From positions 1 to 22,162 of the forward strand of contig DSCZ01000100.1 of the NCBI GenBank assembly GCA_011048855.1: a stretch of 22,162 nucleotides of DNA, in the 5' to 3' direction. Below the pieces are notes generated by a model, which was not told the DNA's origin, ran no database searches, and saw nothing but the letters and a program-made list of their open reading frames with translations. Source of the DNA: Desulfobacteraceae bacterium. GTDB taxonomy: Bacteria; Desulfobacterota; DSM-4660; Desulfatiglandales; Desulfatiglandaceae. Positions 14,622-22,162 of this stretch are shown here, piece by piece (position 1 is the first letter of the stretch; every line of letters starts with the position of its first letter). The position numbers were made by a program, and so were the translations under genes.

Positions 14622-15809
14622 TTACCTGAATCTCTGGTGCGAACGGTTCTGTCTAATGTCTCCTACGACCTCTTCAGCCGTTTGCCTGGCCCCGGCGTCC
14701 GATTCAAGTATTGTATCAAGATCCTCTGCCGGAAGTGGGCCGATTTTTCCTAGTGTCTCGGCTATGATAACGGCTATATCCAAAAATTCAATCCGTTCTT
14801 CGAGAAAGGCCGCCACTGCGATTTCATTGGCCGCGTTCAGGGTCGCCGGCGCGGTGCCCCCGGACTCAAGCGCTTCCAGAGCTAAACGGAGGCACGGGAA
14901 CCTTATGACATCGGGTGGTTCGAAGGTCAATGCTCCGACTTTTTCGAGGCTGAGAGGCGGAAGATCGTTCGGGGAATGCTCGGGAAAAGAGAGCGAATAG
15001 GAGATGGCGGTACGCATATCCGGGATCCCCATCTGGGCGATAATGGAACCGTCGCAATATTCGACCATGGAGTGAATGATGCTTTCCGGGTGCACGATTA
15101 CATCTATCTGCCGGGGCTGTAGATCAAAGAACCATTTGGCTTCGATCACCTCGAGCCCCTTGTTCATCAAAGTGGCGGAATCTATAGAAATTTTCCGCCC
15201 CATGCTCCAGTTGGGGTGCCGCAGCGCCTGTTCGGGAGTCACCGAGGCCAGCTTTTTATTGTCCCAGGTTCTGAACGGTCCGCCTGAGGCGGTGATTATA
15301 ACGCGGCGCAGGTTTTCACGGTTGTGACCCTGCAGGCACTGAAAAATGGCGCTGTGTTCGCTGTCAATGGGAAGCAGCCGAGCACCGCTTCGTTTTGCCC
15401 GCTCCATGACTAGTCCACCGGCCATGACCATCGTTTCTTTATTCGCCAGCGCTACATTTTTGCCGGCACTGACCGCTTCGAGCGTCGGCAGGAGACCGGC
15501 CGCGCCGCTCATCGCGGACACGACCGTGTCAGTTTCCTGGAGGGATGCAATCGACCTATACCCTTCGGTTCCAACCAGTATTTCAGGAACCCTGCCGCCC
15601 CCGATAAAATCCGGAAGCGCATCTGCGGTCGCGGTGTCGCGGACGGCCACCACCTTCGGGTTGAAGCGGTTTATCTGGGAAGCAAGCAGTTCGGCGTTCC
15701 GGCCGGCCCCCAAGGCATAGACATCATAGAGCCCGGGGTTCGCTTCGATGACCTTCAGCGTATTCACCCCGATTGAACCGGTGGAACCAAGGACTGTAAT
15801 TTGTTTCAT
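14622..15809 (-). CDS. dxr: 1-deoxy-D-xylulose 5-phosphate reductoisomerase
   Basis: DXR turns deoxyxylulose 5-phosphate into 2-C-methyl-D-erythritol 4-phosphate with NADPH, the second step of the MEP route to isoprenoid precursors. The N-terminus holds the nucleotide-binding LGSTGSIG (residues 7-14). NKETMVMAG, LLPIDSEHSAIFQCLQG (metal-binding Asp and Glu), ITASGGPFR, SIDSATLMNKGLEVIEAKWFF in two parts, and VHPESIIHSMVEY follow in the usual order. Length 395 is normal. The start ATG 15809 has a GGGGG stretch seven bases upstream as its only binding site. The gene lies between cdsA (104-bp gap) and rseP in the usual proteobacterial order, and its product feeds the UppS step encoded two genes upstream. 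Confidence 0.95.
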   Translation of the reverse strand: MKQITVLGSTGSIGVNTLKVIEANPGLYDVYALGAGRNAELLASQINRFNPKVVAVRDTATADALPDFIGGGRVPEILVGTEGYRSIASLQETDTVVSAMSGAAGLLPTLEAVSAGKNVALANKETMVMAGGLVMERAKRSGARLLPIDSEHSAIFQCLQGHNRENLRRVIITASGGPFRTWDNKKLASVTPEQALRHPNWSMGRKISIDSATLMNKGLEVIEAKWFFDLQPRQIDVIVHPESIIHSMVEYCDGSIIAQMGIPDMRTAISYSLSFPEHSPNDLPPLSLEKVGALTFEPPDVIRFPCLRLALEALESGGTAPATLNAANEIAVAAFLEERIEFLDIAVIIAETLGKIGPLPAEDLDTILESDAGARQTAEEVVGDIRQNRSHQRFR

Positions 15810-15913
15810 TTGTCGACCCCCGTTGTCGGTTTACACCCCGCTTTTTTCGACCCCGATACCGATTTCGACGCCGACAAGGTGAGGATGGCGCATTTCTCCA
15901 TTTCATAAAAATA

Positions 15914-16717
15914 TCACAGCGTGAACAAAGCCAGGTATAAATACATTACAGGCGAAGCACCCAGCAGGCTGTCCACGCGGTCGATTATCCCACCGTGGCC
16001 CGGCAGCAGGCCGCCGGAATCTTTGACCCCATGATTTCGCTTGAGCATGGATTCGATCAAGTCTCCGAGCTGGCCGGCAATACCCGTCAGCGCGGTGACA
16101 ATGAAAAGGGCGACGTTTACGGGATGAATGCCCGTATAGGCGGCGAAAAGAACTCCGGCGGCGGTTCCGGCGAAAAAGCCTCCGAAAGCGCCTTCCCAGG
16201 TTTTATTGGGACTTACAGATTCATACAGCTTGTGCTTTCCCCAGGTGCGGCCCGTGTAGAATGCTCCTGTGTCGGTCGCGAAAACCACCACCAGCAAAAA
16301 GAATATCCACATATGGCCGCGGGGCTGAATATCAATCAAAACAATCAGCGCCAATGGAAGGCATATGTAAATCGGTCCAAGAATTGCGCAGCCTGCAGTC
16401 GAAGTGTGCTTTTCGTCGGGCGGCATATCGCGCAAAAGGGATTGAAGAAGCGGCACAAAAGCAAAAAGGGTGATGATGCCCGGCGTCAGTATGATCCAGC
16501 GCAGGGAAAGGGAAAGGAAAAGAACGGCTGTCAAAAACATCGAGAGGAGCCTGACGGTCGGGGCGACTTCGGGGCGGATCATCCGGTAGAATTCGTTCAG
16601 CCCGAGAATGGCTGTGGCACATAACAACCCGTGGAACAGCCACCCAGGCCCGGGGCCGATTACGTAAACCAGAATCGGGACGGCAACAATCGCCGTTATC
16701 CATCTTTTTGCATGCAT
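15914..16717 (-). CDS. cdsA: Phosphatidate cytidylyltransferase (CDP-diacylglycerol synthase)
   Basis: CdsA makes CDP-diacylglycerol from CTP and phosphatidic acid in the inner membrane, the branch point for all phospholipid head groups. The product has 267 residues with seven or eight hydrophobic segments. Near the C-terminus is the family signature, KRNHGVKDSGGLLPGHGG followed by IIDRVDSLL. It is preceded by TDTGAFYTGRTWGKH and SPNKTWEGAFGGF, the conserved acidic and Lys residues of the active site. ATG 16717 has only a weak upstream site (GGACG, spaced nine bases). The 72-bp gap to uppS contains a small AAGATT/AATCTT hairpin at 16749-16765. Confidence 0.94.
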   Translation of the reverse strand: MHAKRWITAIVAVPILVYVIGPGPGWLFHGLLCATAILGLNEFYRMIRPEVAPTVRLLSMFLTAVLFLSLSLRWIILTPGIITLFAFVPLLQSLLRDMPPDEKHTSTAGCAILGPIYICLPLALIVLIDIQPRGHMWIFFLLVVVFATDTGAFYTGRTWGKHKLYESVSPNKTWEGAFGGFFAGTAAGVLFAAYTGIHPVNVALFIVTALTGIAGQLGDLIESMLKRNHGVKDSGGLLPGHGGIIDRVDSLLGASPVMYLYLALFTL

Positions 16718-16789
16718 GGTGTTAATCGTCCGACTGATTTTGACATTAAAGATTGATGAAATCTTGAAAAAGTGGTTCCGATTCCGGAC

Positions 16790-17512
16790 TCAGGCCCCGC
16801 CGAAACGCCTCTTTCGTTTTCTGAACTCAGCCAGCGCCTCGAGTAATTCCTCTTTTCCAAAATCCGGCCAGAAGCATGATGTTAAATAAAACTCCGTGTA
16901 AGCGATCTGCCATAGCATGAAATTACTTATTCTTTGTTCCCCACTGGTTCGTATTAACAGGTCTGGTTCCGGCATGTCCGGTGCGTAAAGGTGTTGCGAA
17001 ATAAATTCCTCAGTGATGTTTTCAGGATCCACTGCTCCACGCCGGACATCTTCGGCTACGGCCATGAAGGCGTCCACGAGTTCCTGCCGACCTCCATAAC
17101 TGAGCGCCAACGTCAACTGCATGTCCCTGTTTGAGCTGGTGAGCGACATCGTTTCAAGCAAGGTCTTGCGGACCGATGCAGGCAGTTTATCAAACCTGCC
17201 TATACATCTCAGGCGGATACCGTTATCCTGGAGTTCTTTCAGCTCGCTCTTTAAATAACTGCCGAGAAGTCCCATAAGCGCCTGAATTTCCTTCGGGGGA
17301 CGCTTCCAGTTTTCCTCGGAAAAAGCATAGAGGGTAAGCCACTGTATACCGGCCTCACGACAGGTCCTGACGACTTCCCGGACGGCCTCCGCTCCCTTCC
17401 TATGCCCCTTGATGCGGCTCATTCCACGCTGCTGAGCCCAGCGGCCGTTTCCGTCCATGATGATGGCTATATGAACCGGTAGTCTGTTTTCGAGTTCAGA
17501 GTTCATAGGCAT
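16790..17512 (-). CDS. uppS: Isoprenyl transferase (undecaprenyl diphosphate synthase family)
   Basis: This cis-prenyltransferase extends farnesyl diphosphate with isopentenyl diphosphate to make the C55 carrier lipid for peptidoglycan and O-antigen. The conserved HIAIIMDGNGRWA includes the catalytic Asp at about residue 20. GHRKGAEAVREVV, LTLYAFSEENWKRP and LLIRTSGEQRISNFMLWQ with YTEFYLTSCFWPDF cover the remaining family motifs. Length 240 is normal. ATG 17512 and ATG 17506 are both possible and neither has a good binding site, so the exact start is uncertain. It sits 100 bp after frr and 72 bp before cdsA. Confidence 0.94.
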   Translation of the reverse strand: MPMNSELENRLPVHIAIIMDGNGRWAQQRGMSRIKGHRKGAEAVREVVRTCREAGIQWLTLYAFSEENWKRPPKEIQALMGLLGSYLKSELKELQDNGIRLRCIGRFDKLPASVRKTLLETMSLTSSNRDMQLTLALSYGGRQELVDAFMAVAEDVRRGAVDPENITEEFISQHLYAPDMPEPDLLIRTSGEQRISNFMLWQIAYTEFYLTSCFWPDFGKEELLEALAEFRKRKRRFGGA

Positions 17513-17612
17513 AAACGCGGTAAGACAGGATAAGATGGTGTTGACGGGCGCCGTTTTTCAAATAGCGATCGACGATATACAGGAGGATGGAGACCAGGCA
17601 GCCGGCACGGTG

Positions 17613-18170
17613 CTAGAATTCGATGATTTCTTTTTCTTTATCCGCGGTGACCCTGTCGATTTCCTCAATAAAATCATCGGTCGTCTTTTGAACCTGGTCA
17701 AATGCCTTGTGGAGCTCATCCTCGGAAATTTCCTTTTCCTTTTTCAGGTCTTTCAGAGTATCGTTTGCATCGCGTCGGTGGTTTCGGACCGAAATCTTGG
17801 TTTCCTCGGCCATTTTCCGGGCTACCTTTGCGAGTTCCTTGCGGCGTTCTTCACTTAGCGGTGGTATCCCGATACGGATGAGCTTGCCGTCGTTCATCGG
17901 GGTGAGCCCCAGCTCTGATTTCAGGATGCTTTTCTCTATGTCTCCGATTATGGATTGGTCCCAGGGCTGGATTGTAATAAGACGACTCTCGGGCACCGAT
18001 ATTGAAGCGACCTGGTCGATGGGCATAAGTGTGCCGTAGCATTCAACCTTAATTCCGTCAAGCAGGGCCGTGGAGGCTCTGCCGGTGCGTACGCGGTTAA
18101 AATCACGCTTCAACGCTTCAATGGCCTGGGCCATCTTTTGCTTTGCTTCCGAAATAATCTCGTCTTTCAT
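17613..18170 (-). CDS. frr: Ribosome recycling factor
   Basis: RRF splits post-termination ribosomes together with EF-G. The 185-residue product has the family layout: helix one with [18 protein letters not shown], the small beta domain ([24 protein letters not shown]) and the returning helices with [17 protein letters not shown] and RNHRRDAND. The start ATG 18170 overlaps the pyrH stop as ATGA, and AGGAGA inside the end of pyrH serves as its binding site, so the two genes are translationally coupled. Confidence 0.96.
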   Translation of the reverse strand: MKDEIISEAKQKMAQAIEALKRDFNRVRTGRASTALLDGIKVECYGTLMPIDQVASISVPESRLITIQPWDQSIIGDIEKSILKSELGLTPMNDGKLIRIGIPPLSEERRKELAKVARKMAEETKISVRNHRRDANDTLKDLKKEKEISEDELHKAFDQVQKTTDDFIEEIDRVTADKEKEIIEF

Positions 18171-18898
18171 CTCTGTTCTCCTGAGATCAGGCTGCCCACC
18201 GGTTCACCGGCCAGGATTCTTTGCATGTTTCCCTTCGCGTCAAGGTTGAAAACGATGATGGGGATCCTGCGGTCCATTGCGAGACTTACCGCAGTCAAAT
18301 CCATTACTTTCAACCCGCGGTCGATGACCTGCCTGTACGTGATGGAATCGAAACGCAACGCTCCGGGGTTCAGCTCCGGATCTGCATCGTAAACGCCGTC
18401 GACTTTGGTCGCTTTGAGGACAGCGTCTGCACCAAGTTCTGCGGCCCTTAGAACCGCTGCGGTGTCCGTGGTGAAAAAAGGATTCCCGGTTCCTGCCCCG
18501 ACTATGACTATTTCATCGCGGGCAAGTCGTTTTTCAGCGGATTCGACGGTATAGGGCAGCGCCACTTCGTTGATCTTAAAGGCACTCATCACGGCCGCGG
18601 CAGTGCCGGCATGCCGCACTGCCTGCCCGAGGGCAATGGAGTTGATGATTGTTGCAAGCATCCCCATGTGGTCTCCTGCAACTCGTCCGACGCCGTATTC
18701 GTCGCAGCGAAGGCCCCTGAATATGTTCCCTCCGCCGACGACGACGATCACCTGCACACCTTTATCCTTAAAGGCTTTGAGCGATGCGGCGACGTGGGCC
18801 AGCACAGAGGGGGAGAGCCCGAAGGTCAGCTCCCCCATCAAAGCCTCACCGCTCAATTTAAGCACCACTCGCTTAAATCGAGGGCGGTCGTTATTCAT
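18167..18898 (-). CDS. pyrH: UMP kinase
   Basis: PyrH phosphorylates UMP to UDP with ATP, the first nucleotide kinase step of pyrimidine supply. It is of the amino-acid-kinase fold, unlike eukaryotic UMP kinases. Motifs seen are [12 protein letters not shown] at the start, [31 protein letters not shown], and [20 protein letters not shown], with [12 protein letters not shown] near the end. ATG 18898 is preferred over ATG 18904 because GGAG (complement of 18905-18908) is then six bases away; it gives 243 residues. The start lies inside the last codons of tsf (8-bp overlap), and the stop overlaps the frr start. Confidence 0.95.
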   Translation of the reverse strand: MNNDRPRFKRVVLKLSGEALMGELTFGLSPSVLAHVAASLKAFKDKGVQVIVVVGGGNIFRGLRCDEYGVGRVAGDHMGMLATIINSIALGQAVRHAGTAAAVMSAFKINEVALPYTVESAEKRLARDEIVIVGAGTGNPFFTTDTAAVLRAAELGADAVLKATKVDGVYDADPELNPGALRFDSITYRQVIDRGLKVMDLTAVSLAMDRRIPIIVFNLDAKGNMQRILAGEPVGSLISGEQR

Positions 18899-19493
18899 TC
18901 TCATCTCCGAGCTGGAAACGGGCGAATCTTTTAATTACGATATTTTCGCCTGTTTTTGCGATCATCTCGTTCAGGTAATCCTGGATCGTTATGTCCGGGT
19001 TCTTTACAAACGGCTGATCCAGCAGACAGGCTTCAGAGTAAAATTTATTCAGCTTACCTTCGACTATCTTCTCTATTACTTTTTCCGGCTTGCCGGTCTC
19101 CCTGGCCTGGGTGGCATAGATTTCCTTCTCACGCTGGAGGACTTCCTCAGGCACCGTTTCCCTGTCCACGGACACGGGGTTTGTCGCCGCTATCTGCATG
19201 GCAAGGTTTTTAGCGAATTCAGTGAAGTCATCCGTTCTTCCGGTAAAATCGGTTTCGCAGTTCACCTCGACAAGCACTCCGATTTTCCCTCCGCCGTGAA
19301 TATAGGATTGAACCTGACCGTTTGAGGTGGTTTTGGAACTTCTTTTTTTCGCGGTGGCGATGCCTTTTTTTCTGAGATAATCCACTGCGGCCTTGATATC
19401 GCCGTCACATTCCTTCAACGCGACCTTGCAGTCCATGATTCCGACACCGGTTTTTTCTCTGAGATCCTTTATCATTTCGGTGGTGATATTCAA
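18891..19493 (-). CDS. tsf: Elongation factor Ts (short form, TTG start)
   Basis: EF-Ts exchanges GDP for GTP on EF-Tu. The N-terminal domain reads NITTEMIKDLREKTGVGIMD, then KVALKECDGDIKAAVDYLRKKG, both typical. The core has GGKIGVLVEVNCETDF and the C-terminus INDYL-like QDYLNEMIAKTGENI with FARFQLG. At about 201 residues it is the short type found in several phyla, well below the 283 of E. coli. The frame is open to a GTG at 19520 that touches the rpsB stop, but GGAG lies eight bases before TTG 19493. Starting there also gives the normal N-terminus, so TTG is chosen. The gap to rpsB is then 23 bp. Confidence 0.93.
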   Translation of the reverse strand: MNITTEMIKDLREKTGVGIMDCKVALKECDGDIKAAVDYLRKKGIATAKKRSSKTTSNGQVQSYIHGGGKIGVLVEVNCETDFTGRTDDFTEFAKNLAMQIAATNPVSVDRETVPEEVLQREKEIYATQARETGKPEKVIEKIVEGKLNKFYSEACLLDQPFVKNPDITIQDYLNEMIAKTGENIVIKRFARFQLGDENE

Positions 19494-19516
19494 TTTCCAG
19501 TCTCCTTTACTTTTTA

Positions 19517-20368
19517 TCACGCGGCTGGTGTTTCCTCTGTTTCGGCTTCGGCCTGGGCCGGTGCCTGGACGTCGTCTTTTGGAAGAACGATCACTTCAGG
19601 ACCGCCTTGCTCGGCCGCCCCGGCTTTTTTGTCCTCTTCCTGTTCTTCCTTCTGTATCCTCGCTTCGGCTTTCAGGCGTTCTTCGGCTATTCCGTGGCCC
19701 TCAACCGCCGCGTCGGCTATCCTGGAGCAGATCAGGCGGATGGCCCGGATTGCGTCATCGTTGCCCGGGATGATGAAGTCGATTTCATCGGGGTCGCAAT
19801 TGGAATCTGCAATCGCGACAACCGGTATGCCGAGTTTCTTTGCTTCTTTGACGGCTATTCTCTCCCTTTTGGGGTCCACAACAAACACTGCCCCGGGAAG
19901 TTCATCCATATTCTTGATGCCGCCCAGGTTTTTTTCGAGCCGGACAAGTTCTTTCTCCATCTTGAGAATTTCTTTCTTGGTATAACGGTTGATTGAACCG
20001 TCCTGCTTCATCGTTTCAAGTTCCTTGAGCCTCGCGACACTTCGCTGTATCGTTTGAAAGTTGGTGAGCATTCCCCCAAGCCACCTGTTGACGACATAGA
20101 ACATGCCGCAACGTTCACTTTCTTCGATTATCGAATCATGGGCCTGCTTTTTTGTACCGACGAACAAGATGGAGTAGCCGTCGCCGACGGTGCGAATCAG
20201 GAAGTCATATGCGATTTTGAAAAGTCTTACGGTCTTCTGCAGGTCTATAATATGGATTCCGTTCCGCGCCCCGAAAATGTAGGGCTTCATTTTGGGGTTC
20301 CATCTCCTGGTCTGATGCCCGAAGTGGACGCCCGACTCCAGCAATTCCTTCATGTTGATTACTGCCAT
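19517..20368 (-). CDS. rpsB: 30S ribosomal protein S2
   Basis: S2 binds on the solvent side of the 30S head-body junction together with S1. The product starts [20 protein letters not shown], with [20 protein letters not shown] next and later [13 protein letters not shown] and PDAIFVVD-like [19 protein letters not shown], then [10 protein letters not shown]. The first 230 or so residues are the standard core. The last 50 form an acidic, Ala/Glu/Gln-rich tail ([10 protein letters not shown]..., ending EETPAA), a common extension in this group and probably disordered. ATG 20368 has GGAG about eight bases upstream. It is the first gene of the - strand cluster, with its own promoter and a long structured leader. 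Confidence 0.96.
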   Translation of the reverse strand: MAVINMKELLESGVHFGHQTRRWNPKMKPYIFGARNGIHIIDLQKTVRLFKIAYDFLIRTVGDGYSILFVGTKKQAHDSIIEESERCGMFYVVNRWLGGMLTNFQTIQRSVARLKELETMKQDGSINRYTKKEILKMEKELVRLEKNLGGIKNMDELPGAVFVVDPKRERIAVKEAKKLGIPVVAIADSNCDPDEIDFIIPGNDDAIRAIRLICSRIADAAVEGHGIAEERLKAEARIQKEEQEEDKKAGAAEQGGPEVIVLPKDDVQAPAQAEAETEETPAA

Positions 20369-20564
20369 TGTGCTTTCTCCTTCTGCGGGGCCTTTGCCGC
20401 CGCGCCGCGGTTTTTACGTCCGCCCGGAAAAATATTTCCCCTGAAAACAACAGGACAACCGGGGCCTGGTCCCGGGCGTGCTTATTGGCCCTTGAGATAA
20501 CCTCAAGGGGTTGATATATTGATGCCGGTTGAAACGTTGAGGAGGCCGGCGCCTGAGCCATAAA
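20369..20564 (-). promoter_or_regulatory. Structured 5' leader of rpsB
   Basis: About 196 bases lie between the predicted transcription start and the rpsB ATG. They can fold into at least four stems: GCCGG/CCGGC (20524-20528 with 20546-20550), CCCTTGAG/CTCAAGGG (20489-20496 with 20502-20509, perfect), CCGGG/CCCGG (20459-20463 with 20471-20475) and GGAAA/TTTCC (20426-20430 with 20435-20439). In other bacteria S2 represses its own operon through the leader. Something similar here is inference; no known motif was matched. Confidence 0.4.
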
Positions 20565-20570
20565 CAACAA

Positions 20571-20599
20571 TTTATATCTTTACCATCAATTTTTTGCAA
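20571..20599 (-). promoter_or_regulatory. Sigma-70-like promoter for rpsB and the housekeeping cluster
   Basis: On the - strand TTGCAA (20594-20599) is followed after exactly 17 bases by TATAAA (complement of 20571-20576). It is the only strong match upstream of rpsB and fits a highly expressed ribosomal-protein operon. It interleaves with the possible promoter of the opposite gene. Confidence 0.6.
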
Positions 20600-20607
20600 G
20601 ATAAATT
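20579..20607 (+). promoter_or_regulatory. Possible promoter for the dGTPase-like gene
   Basis: TTTACC (20579-20584), 17 bases, then TAAATT (20602-20607), each four of six to consensus. Its boxes alternate with those of the rpsB promoter on the other strand, so both could not be occupied at once. Confidence 0.35.
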
Positions 20608-20642
20608 TACGATATCCATGGACTTGACTTCAAGAGGTGCAG

Positions 20643-21824
20643 GTGGAAAACAATCCCGATATTTTGCTTGTCAGGCGGCGTGAACTTGACGCCCGGGAGG
20701 CGGATATTTTTTCATCCTGGGCTTGCCCGAGCAACAGGGGCGTCCGGCGGAAGACGGACCCGAGGGAGGATCTCGGCCACCGGCAGCGTTTTTCGATAGA
20801 CGGAGACCGCATCCTCCATTCTCTGGCCTATTCCCGTTATATCGACAAGACGCAAGTCTTCTACTTGATCAAAAATGACCATATAACCCACCGGGTGCTT
20901 CATGTACAGCTCGTATCGAAGATAGCACGCACAATCGGAAGACTTCTTGGCCTGAACGAAGATTTGATAGAGGCTGTATCCCTGGGTCATGACATCGGTC
21001 ATACTCCCTTCGGGCACGACGGTGAGAAATTCCTCTCCAAACTCTGTGAATCGCAGGGCATCGGTGCGTTTTTGCATAATATCCAAAGTGTAAGGTTTCT
21101 TCAGGATATCGAAAGAAAAGGTAAAGGCTGGAACCTGACCCTCCAGGTGCTTGACGGTATCCTTTGTCACGACGGCGAAATGCATTCCAGGAACCTGGAG
21201 CCGTTCTGGTCCAAGGATTTCGAAATCCTGGACGCGGAGATGGATGAGAAACAGCGGAATCCCGTCATCGACCTCAGGCCGATGACAATGGAAGGCTGTG
21301 TTGTACGGATGGCCGATACGATAAGCTATATCGGCCGGGACATAGAAGATGCCATACGTCTTGGGTTGATGGTCAGATCGGACATCCCGGAGCGGCCCGG
21401 GCGTGTACTTGGTGATTCGAACGGTACAATCGTTTACAGCCTGGTGGAAGACCTCGTAAGTCAAAGCCTGGGGTCGCCTTTCCTGCGTTTCAGCGATGAA
21501 ATCGGCGAAGCGCTCAAGGAGCTGAAGACGTTCAACGAAGAGTGGATTTATCGCAATCCGAAGGTCAAAGAGCAGACCTGTAAAATCGAATTGATGTTCA
21601 GCCTTCTCTTTGAAAAATATCTTGCAGACCTGGAATGTGGAAATGAAGATTCCGAAGTGTTTTCCGGGTTTTTAAACGGCATGTGCGCGCGCTACCGCGA
21701 AAATACCCCGAATGCCGCCATCGTGCGGGATTTCATCGCAGGGATGACCGATGAGTACTTTATCCACCAGTGCAGACATCATTTAATGCCGCAGATAAGG
21801 CCGGGTTTTTTTCGGAGGCAGTAA
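20643..21824 (+). CDS. dgt: dGTPase-like deoxynucleotide triphosphohydrolase (HD domain)
   Basis: The family removes triphosphate from dNTPs, mainly dGTP, leaving the nucleoside, and so trims DNA precursor pools. Near the N-terminus is FSIDGDRILHSLAYSRYIDK followed by TQVF, the typical entry. The HD metal site follows: His at about residue 83 (THRVLHV), His-Asp at about 116-117 (SLGHDIGHTPFGHDGE) and a distal Asp at about 225 (RMADTISYIGRDIEDAI). The product has 393 residues, within the range of the non-E. coli type. GTG 20643 is chosen because AAGAGG lies five bases upstream; GTG 20637 overlaps that site. It diverges from rpsB and has no same-strand partner in the window. The true substrate could be another dNTP, so the gene symbol is tentative. 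Confidence 0.88.
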   Translation: MENNPDILLVRRRELDAREADIFSSWACPSNRGVRRKTDPREDLGHRQRFSIDGDRILHSLAYSRYIDKTQVFYLIKNDHITHRVLHVQLVSKIARTIGRLLGLNEDLIEAVSLGHDIGHTPFGHDGEKFLSKLCESQGIGAFLHNIQSVRFLQDIERKGKGWNLTLQVLDGILCHDGEMHSRNLEPFWSKDFEILDAEMDEKQRNPVIDLRPMTMEGCVVRMADTISYIGRDIEDAIRLGLMVRSDIPERPGRVLGDSNGTIVYSLVEDLVSQSLGSPFLRFSDEIGEALKELKTFNEEWIYRNPKVKEQTCKIELMFSLLFEKYLADLECGNEDSEVFSGFLNGMCARYRENTPNAAIVRDFIAGMTDEYFIHQCRHHLMPQIRPGFFRRQ

Positions 21825-21832
21825 AATGTATG

Positions 21833-21861
21833 TTGACAACAGCTTATTACCAGGATAGGGT
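21833..21861 (+). promoter_or_regulatory. Possible promoter after dgt
   Basis: A perfect TTGACA (21833-21838) is followed after 17 bases by TAGGGT (21856-21861), only three of six to the -10 consensus. It would drive transcription into the end region or beyond the window. Confidence 0.3.
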
Positions 21862-22029
21862 ATGAGCGCTGTATCGATGTAACGATAGCGATATAAGCGA
21901 GCCCTCTTTTTCAGTCACTATGATATATCGCCCGATAGACTTTTTCGGTCGCCTTTGACCGATTAAAATATAAAAGGCTCGGCAAAGCTGAAGTTAATCG
22001 TCAGGCGATCTCGTCAGGAGTTATGTTCG

Positions 22030-22098
22030 ATGAGTTTCTACACGGCAAGACTGAAATTCCGGATCCAGAAAATGCCTCCACTTGACCGGTTAAACTAG
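22030..22098 (+). CDS. Very short ORF with a ribosome binding site (22 residues)
   Basis: ATG 22030 has AGGAG (22016-22020) nine bases upstream and reads MSFYTARLKFRIQKMPPLDR to a TAG at 22096-22098. It is basic and without known motifs. An ATG at 22023 in another frame gives a similar length but sits only two bases from the site. It is probably chance, or the broken start of a lost gene. Confidence 0.15.
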   Translation: MSFYTARLKFRIQKMPPLDRLN

Positions 22099-22143
22099 AA
22101 GAGCACCAAATGTTCTTGAAGTCGTCGGGCAGAGCTCTTTTTT
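22097..22143 (+). terminator. Weak terminator-like stem with a T run
   Basis: AAGAGC (22099-22104) can pair with GCTCTT (22134-22139), extended by two more pairs including a G-U. It is followed or overlapped by six Ts (22138-22143). The loop is 29 bases, long for an intrinsic terminator. Confidence 0.25.
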
Positions 22144-22162
22144 ATGGTGCACGATTAATCCC

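Larger units (their letters stand above)
21825..22162. other. 338-bp end region without a convincing gene
   Basis: A possible promoter (21833-21861), small stems CGGTC/GACCG (21946-21961) and a longer-range CGAGCC/GGCTCG pair (21898-21903 with 21976-21981), one very short ORF (22030-22098) and a weak terminator-like stem near the end are all that can be seen. Base composition is more AT-rich than dgt. Confidence 0.5.

Noticed and set aside
16749..16765. Hairpin AAGATT/AATCTT between uppS and cdsA as a terminator
   Set aside because: Six AT-rich pairs without a T run on the - strand; the cluster most likely reads through.

Overview
The window looks like part of a chromosome from a free-living Gram-negative bacterium, most likely Desulfobacterota (the former Deltaproteobacteria). 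That placement is inference. It rests on the style of the PAS-rich hybrid kinase and HD-GYP regulators, a two-subunit 2-oxoacid:ferredoxin oxidoreductase, a short EF-Ts of about 201 residues, and the gene order rpsB-tsf-pyrH-frr-uppS-cdsA-dxr-rseP-tsaB. No rRNA, tRNA, CRISPR array, transposase or integrase was seen.

Left third (1-7253, + strand): a decayed signalling and cell-envelope region. It opens with the end of a sigma-54 activator that has lost its DNA-binding domain, followed by a short AT-rich segment with twin palindromes. Next come a PAS/hybrid histidine kinase split by a one-base frameshift and an apparently intact REC-HD-GYP cyclic-di-GMP phosphodiesterase. After these lie a collapsed kinase remnant (HATPase-REC-HPt pieces) and an NdvB-like cyclic beta-1,2-glucan synthase reduced to about three conserved blocks, with a stop codon, a frame change and large internal deletions. 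Several neighbouring genes therefore carry block deletions.

Middle (7279-12694): korA-korB, translationally coupled by a 7-bp overlap, encode an oxidoreductase that makes acyl-CoA, CO2 and reduced ferredoxin from a 2-oxoacid. Then comes about 740 bp without a gene, holding a strong hairpin, a 56-bp tandem repeat, further inverted repeats and a promoter. Two convergent genes for exported proteins of unknown function follow.

Right part (12695-20564, - strand): a compact housekeeping cluster, transcribed right to left from a good promoter in front of rpsB. It covers translation (rpsB, tsf, frr), pyrimidine nucleotide supply (pyrH), isoprenoid and envelope lipid synthesis (uppS, cdsA, dxr), intramembrane proteolysis (rseP) and tRNA t6A modification (tsaB). 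A dGTPase-like HD hydrolase gene diverges from rpsB, with promoters that interleave. The final 338 bp hold no convincing gene, only a possible promoter, some hairpins and one very short ORF.

No clearly new multi-gene system was found. The most unusual things are the chain of internally deleted genes, the pair of uncharacterised exported proteins with palindromes at their promoters, and the repeat-rich gap.
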